Shown one piece after another: positions 5,983 to 6,132 of a stretch of 6,132 nucleotides of DNA (positions are counted from its first letter, which is position 1; the number at the start of each line of letters is the position of its first letter). Source of the stretch: Candidatus Methanophagaceae archaeon (GTDB taxonomy: Archaea; Halobacteriota; Syntropharchaeia; Alkanophagales; Methanospirareceae); the NCBI GenBank assembly GCA_013374505.1, contig QENJ01000281.1:1-6132 (forward strand), written 5' to 3'. A program made the position numbers and the translations under genes. Below the pieces are notes generated by a model. That model was given only the letters and a program-made list of their open reading frames with translations, made no database searches and was not told where the DNA came from.

Positions 5983-6132
5983 TCAGTGATTTTTTAATTT
6001 TTCATCCATCGCACCCAATATTTTCATCGTGTTTGCAAATAGTAAACTACCATAAAGTGATCCCACATCGACTTCCTATCAAAACCCACATTATTCTTAT
6101 CCAAAACTGTACCAAAACATCAAAAATAGCCA
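5983..6132 (-). pseudogene. Probable frameshifted 3' tail of an unrecognised gene, cut by the window edge
   Basis: Three minus-strand frames read as successive coding-like pieces. From the edge, AIFDV is followed after a shift by FGTVLDKNNVGFD. After another shift near 6075 comes EVDVGSLYGSLLFANTM, then KILGAMDEKLKNH and TGA at 5985-5983. The last piece is 30 codons after a TAG at 6078-6076 and has a composition unlike random AT-rich translation. If real, the gene is convergent with the Nudix gene, 41 bases between stops. I do not recognise the family. A short genuine ORF starting at the GTG at 6066, or chance, are alternatives. Confidence 0.3.
5990..6002 (+). terminator. U-tract terminator of the Nudix gene
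   Basis: T6-AA-T5 lies 48 bases after the Nudix stop codon, without a clear stem. Oligo-T tracts of this kind are sufficient for archaeal termination. It overlaps the end of the probable minus-strand gene remnant. Confidence 0.5.

Noticed and set aside
5964..6132. Open + strand frame from an ATG to the window edge
   Set aside because: It crosses the Nudix U-tract, has a His/Pro/Ile-rich composition typical of an antisense shadow, and the minus strand looks more coding-like.

Overview
The window looks archaeal, probably from a euryarchaeote of the methanogen/ANME (Halobacteriota) type; the lineage is an inference. Four things point this way: a WtpA-type tungstate/molybdate-binding domain, a C-terminal anchor resembling archaeal PGF-CTERM, purine-rich BRE plus T/A-rich TATA promoters placed about 27 bp before predicted start sites, and a GGTGA ribosome site.

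Layout: (1) positions 1-1137 hold the decayed remains of an IS1634-like (IS4 superfamily, DUF4277-type) transposase on the + strand. It is cut by the window edge, broken by one frameshift, and carries an internal deletion that also shifts frame. (2) Positions 1138-1999 are an AT-rich, apparently gene-free stretch with two weak inverted repeats and, at 1874-1911, a strong minus-strand terminator. (3) Positions 2000-4660 (minus) encode the centrepiece, an 886-residue secreted substrate-binding protein. It fuses one WtpA/ModA-like domain to two tandem TupA-like domains, then a Ser/Thr/Pro-rich stalk and a variant PGF-CTERM anchor (PCF in place of PGF). It has its own promoter, a palindrome over its ribosome site, and its own terminator, with no permease or ATPase gene beside it. 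(4) Positions 4813-5319 (minus) encode a TrmO/TsaA-like tRNA methyltransferase. (5) Positions 5423-5941 (+) encode a Nudix hydrolase of the ADP-ribose pyrophosphatase type, divergent from trmO. (6) The right edge probably holds the frameshifted tail of an unrecognised minus-strand gene, convergent with the Nudix gene.

The genes do not form one pathway. The tungstate-binding protein appears to be a single-gene unit. It is the most unusual item: three oxyanion-binding modules from two families on one membrane-tethered chain, the middle one with altered ligand-loop residues. The trmO and Nudix genes are housekeeping tRNA modification and nucleotide clean-up functions sharing a divergent promoter region.
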